A stretch of DNA of 64,000 nucleotides from Microbacterium yannicii (GTDB lineage Bacteria; Actinomycetota; Actinomycetes; Actinomycetales; Microbacteriaceae), in the NCBI RefSeq assembly GCF_024055635.1, contig NZ_JAMXMB010000006.1, forward strand, positions 124,001-188,000, written 5' to 3'. Below are positions 62,967 through 64,000 of this stretch, piece by piece. A program made the position numbers and the translations under genes. Within the stretch, counting starts at the first letter, position 1. Each line of letters opens with the position of its first letter. The notes beneath the pieces are model-generated. The model saw only the letters and a list, made by a program, of their open reading frames with translations. It did no database searches and had not been told where the DNA came from.

Positions 62967-64000
62967 CTACTGGGCCGCTTCGAAGAGCGAGAGCACTTCG
63001 ATCTGGGGATCGGTGAGGGTCAGGGTCACGACCGGTCGGCCGTGCCCTTCGGCGAGAACTGCCGCGTCTCCTGCTGCCTGCGCCTGGATGAGCTGGCCGA
63101 AGGTGAAGGGCCGGCCCGGGATCTCGAGATCGACGTCGGTCTGCTCGAGGATCTGGAGGAACACGCCGTTCGCGGGACCGCCCTTGTGGAACTGGCCGGT
63201 CGAGTGCAGGAAGCGCGGTCCCCAGCCGAACGTCGTGGGACGACCGGAGTCGGCGGCGACGAGCTCGCGCAAGCCGGGCAGCTGCGACAGCTCGAGCCGG
63301 TTCACGTAGGCCTGGATCGCGACGTAGCCGTCCTCGGGGAGGCGCGCCCACAGCGCGTCGAGCACGCCGGCGACGCTTCCGGATGCCGCGAGCTCCGGGT
63401 CCGACACGCGCACCTCGACGCCCTCGACGGCGAATGCCGGCGCCGTGGGCTCGGGACGCGCGTCGAGGAGACCGCGTGCAGCCACCTTGGCGGACTCGAC
63501 ATCGGGCTGGTCGAAGGGGTTGATGCCCAGCATCCGCCCGGCGATGGCCGTCGCGTACTCCCAGACCACCAGCTGGGCGCCCAGCGAGCCGCTGACGAGC
63601 AGCTCGCCCTCGTGGTGCTCGAAGAGGTGGAACTGCTTCGCCTCGTCGACGAAGCGCACGATCTGCAGGTCTGCCGGCTTCGCGTCGACCTCGGGGGAGA
63701 CCGGGAGCAGGACGACGGGCAGGATGCCGGTGCCCTCCTTGCCCGTCGACTCGGCGACGAGCTGCTCGATCCAGTCGGGCAGGCCCACGATGTGCGTGCC
63801 GTCGGTGACGAGGCCCAGCTTGTCCTTGCGGGGCTCGCCGCCGGCGATGGCGGCCGCGAGCACCAGCGCGGGGTTCTCGGGGCTGTCGATCGACACCTCG
63901 AGCAGCGTCGCCTCCGCCTCGTCGAGCAGCTCGGAGATGTCGGCGCCGGCAAGGCCCGCGGGCACCAGCCCGAAGGCCGTGAGCGCCGAGTAGCGGCCGC
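62967..64000 (-). CDS. pgi: Glucose-6-phosphate isomerase, N-terminus beyond the window
   Basis: The open frame continues past the right edge, so only about the last 344 residues are visible. FGLVPAGLAGADI, VGLPDWIEQLVAESTGKEG (substrate/catalytic region), WEYATAIAGRMLGINPFDQPDVE, FLHSTGQFHKGGP and the C-terminal ILEQTDVDLEIPG match the large form of the enzyme found fused or unfused with transaldolase in actinobacteria. Starts pgi-zwf-opcA-pgl. Confidence 0.96.
   Translation of the reverse strand, partial: GRYSALTAFGLVPAGLAGADISELLDEAEATLLEVSIDSPENPALVLAAAIAGGEPRKDKLGLVTDGTHIVGLPDWIEQLVAESTGKEGTGILPVVLLPVSPEVDAKPADLQIVRFVDEAKQFHLFEHHEGELLVSGSLGAQLVVWEYATAIAGRMLGINPFDQPDVESAKVAARGLLDARPEPTAPAFAVEGVEVRVSDPELAASGSVAGVLDALWARLPEDGYVAIQAYVNRLELSQLPGLRELVAADSGRPTTFGWGPRFLHSTGQFHKGGPANGVFLQILEQTDVDLEIPGRPFTFGQLIQAQAAGDAAVLAEGHGRPVVTLTLTDPQIEVLSLFEAAQ

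Overview
The window is a contiguous stretch of high-GC chromosome from an actinomycete, most likely a Microbacterium or close relative in the Microbacteriaceae. Three things point there: the actinobacterial respiratory supercomplex genes (ctaC, ctaD, ctaF, ctaE, qcrC, qcrA, qcrB); the conserved block rpsA / coaE-uvrB / uvrA-uvrC-rapZ-whiA / gap-pgk-tpiA-secG-rbpA / pgi-zwf-opcA-pgl; and many starts preceded by a TANNNT -10 box only 6-8 bases upstream, which suggests leaderless mRNAs. No rRNA, tRNA, CRISPR array, insertion sequence, prophage or integrase was seen. Both ends cut a gene: pyrD on the left and pgi on the right.

Layout. 1-3.6 kb: pyrD, a DUF3043 membrane protein, an M20 peptidase and an ErpA-type Fe-S carrier. 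3.7-12.8 kb: respiration. ctaC-ctaD-ctaF run rightward and ctaE-qcrC-qcrA-qcrB leftward, with a PP2C phosphatase and a rhodanese between them. 12.9-19.1 kb: trpD, a two-TM membrane protein, a PHP protein with a Pol X-like N-terminus, a SHOCT protein, a NarL-type two-component pair and a stand-alone 5'-3' exonuclease. 19.3-23.7 kb: a four-gene operon with 4-bp overlaps that looks like a sialic (nonulosonic) acid pathway. It has a polysialyltransferase-like enzyme, a CMAS-like cytidylyltransferase fused to a HAD phosphatase, an acid synthase lacking the SAF domain, and a second putative glycosyltransferase. 23.6-24.9 kb: a secreted PKD protein and a lipoprotein of lower GC. 24.9-25.3 kb: a gene-free, hairpin-rich spacer.

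25.3-30.3 kb holds small housekeeping and accessory genes: a DksA-like zinc finger, YchJ, a PEP-mutase family protein, a flavoprotein, an NAD(P)-binding protein, DUF503, a 55-residue membrane protein and a PH-domain protein. 30.6-38.3 kb: rpsA, a GIY-YIG protein with a zinc ribbon, a sensor kinase with a co-transcribed seven-TM protein carrying a degenerate GGDEF-like domain, a convergent OmpR-type regulator, coaE and a glycine-rich protein. 38.4-52.9 kb: the UvrABC excision-repair genes, interrupted between uvrB and uvrA by an OhrR-like regulator, a secreted 5'-nucleotidase and a DUF4129/MoxR/DUF58 operon. 53-64 kb: rapZ and whiA (without yvcK), sodA, lower glycolysis, secG, rbpA and the oxidative pentose-phosphate genes.

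Most of the window is core metabolism. The least ordinary parts are the sialic-acid-type operon, the adjacent lower-GC pair, the structured spacer at about 25 kb, and the kinase / degenerate GGDEF locus at 32.8-36.4 kb.
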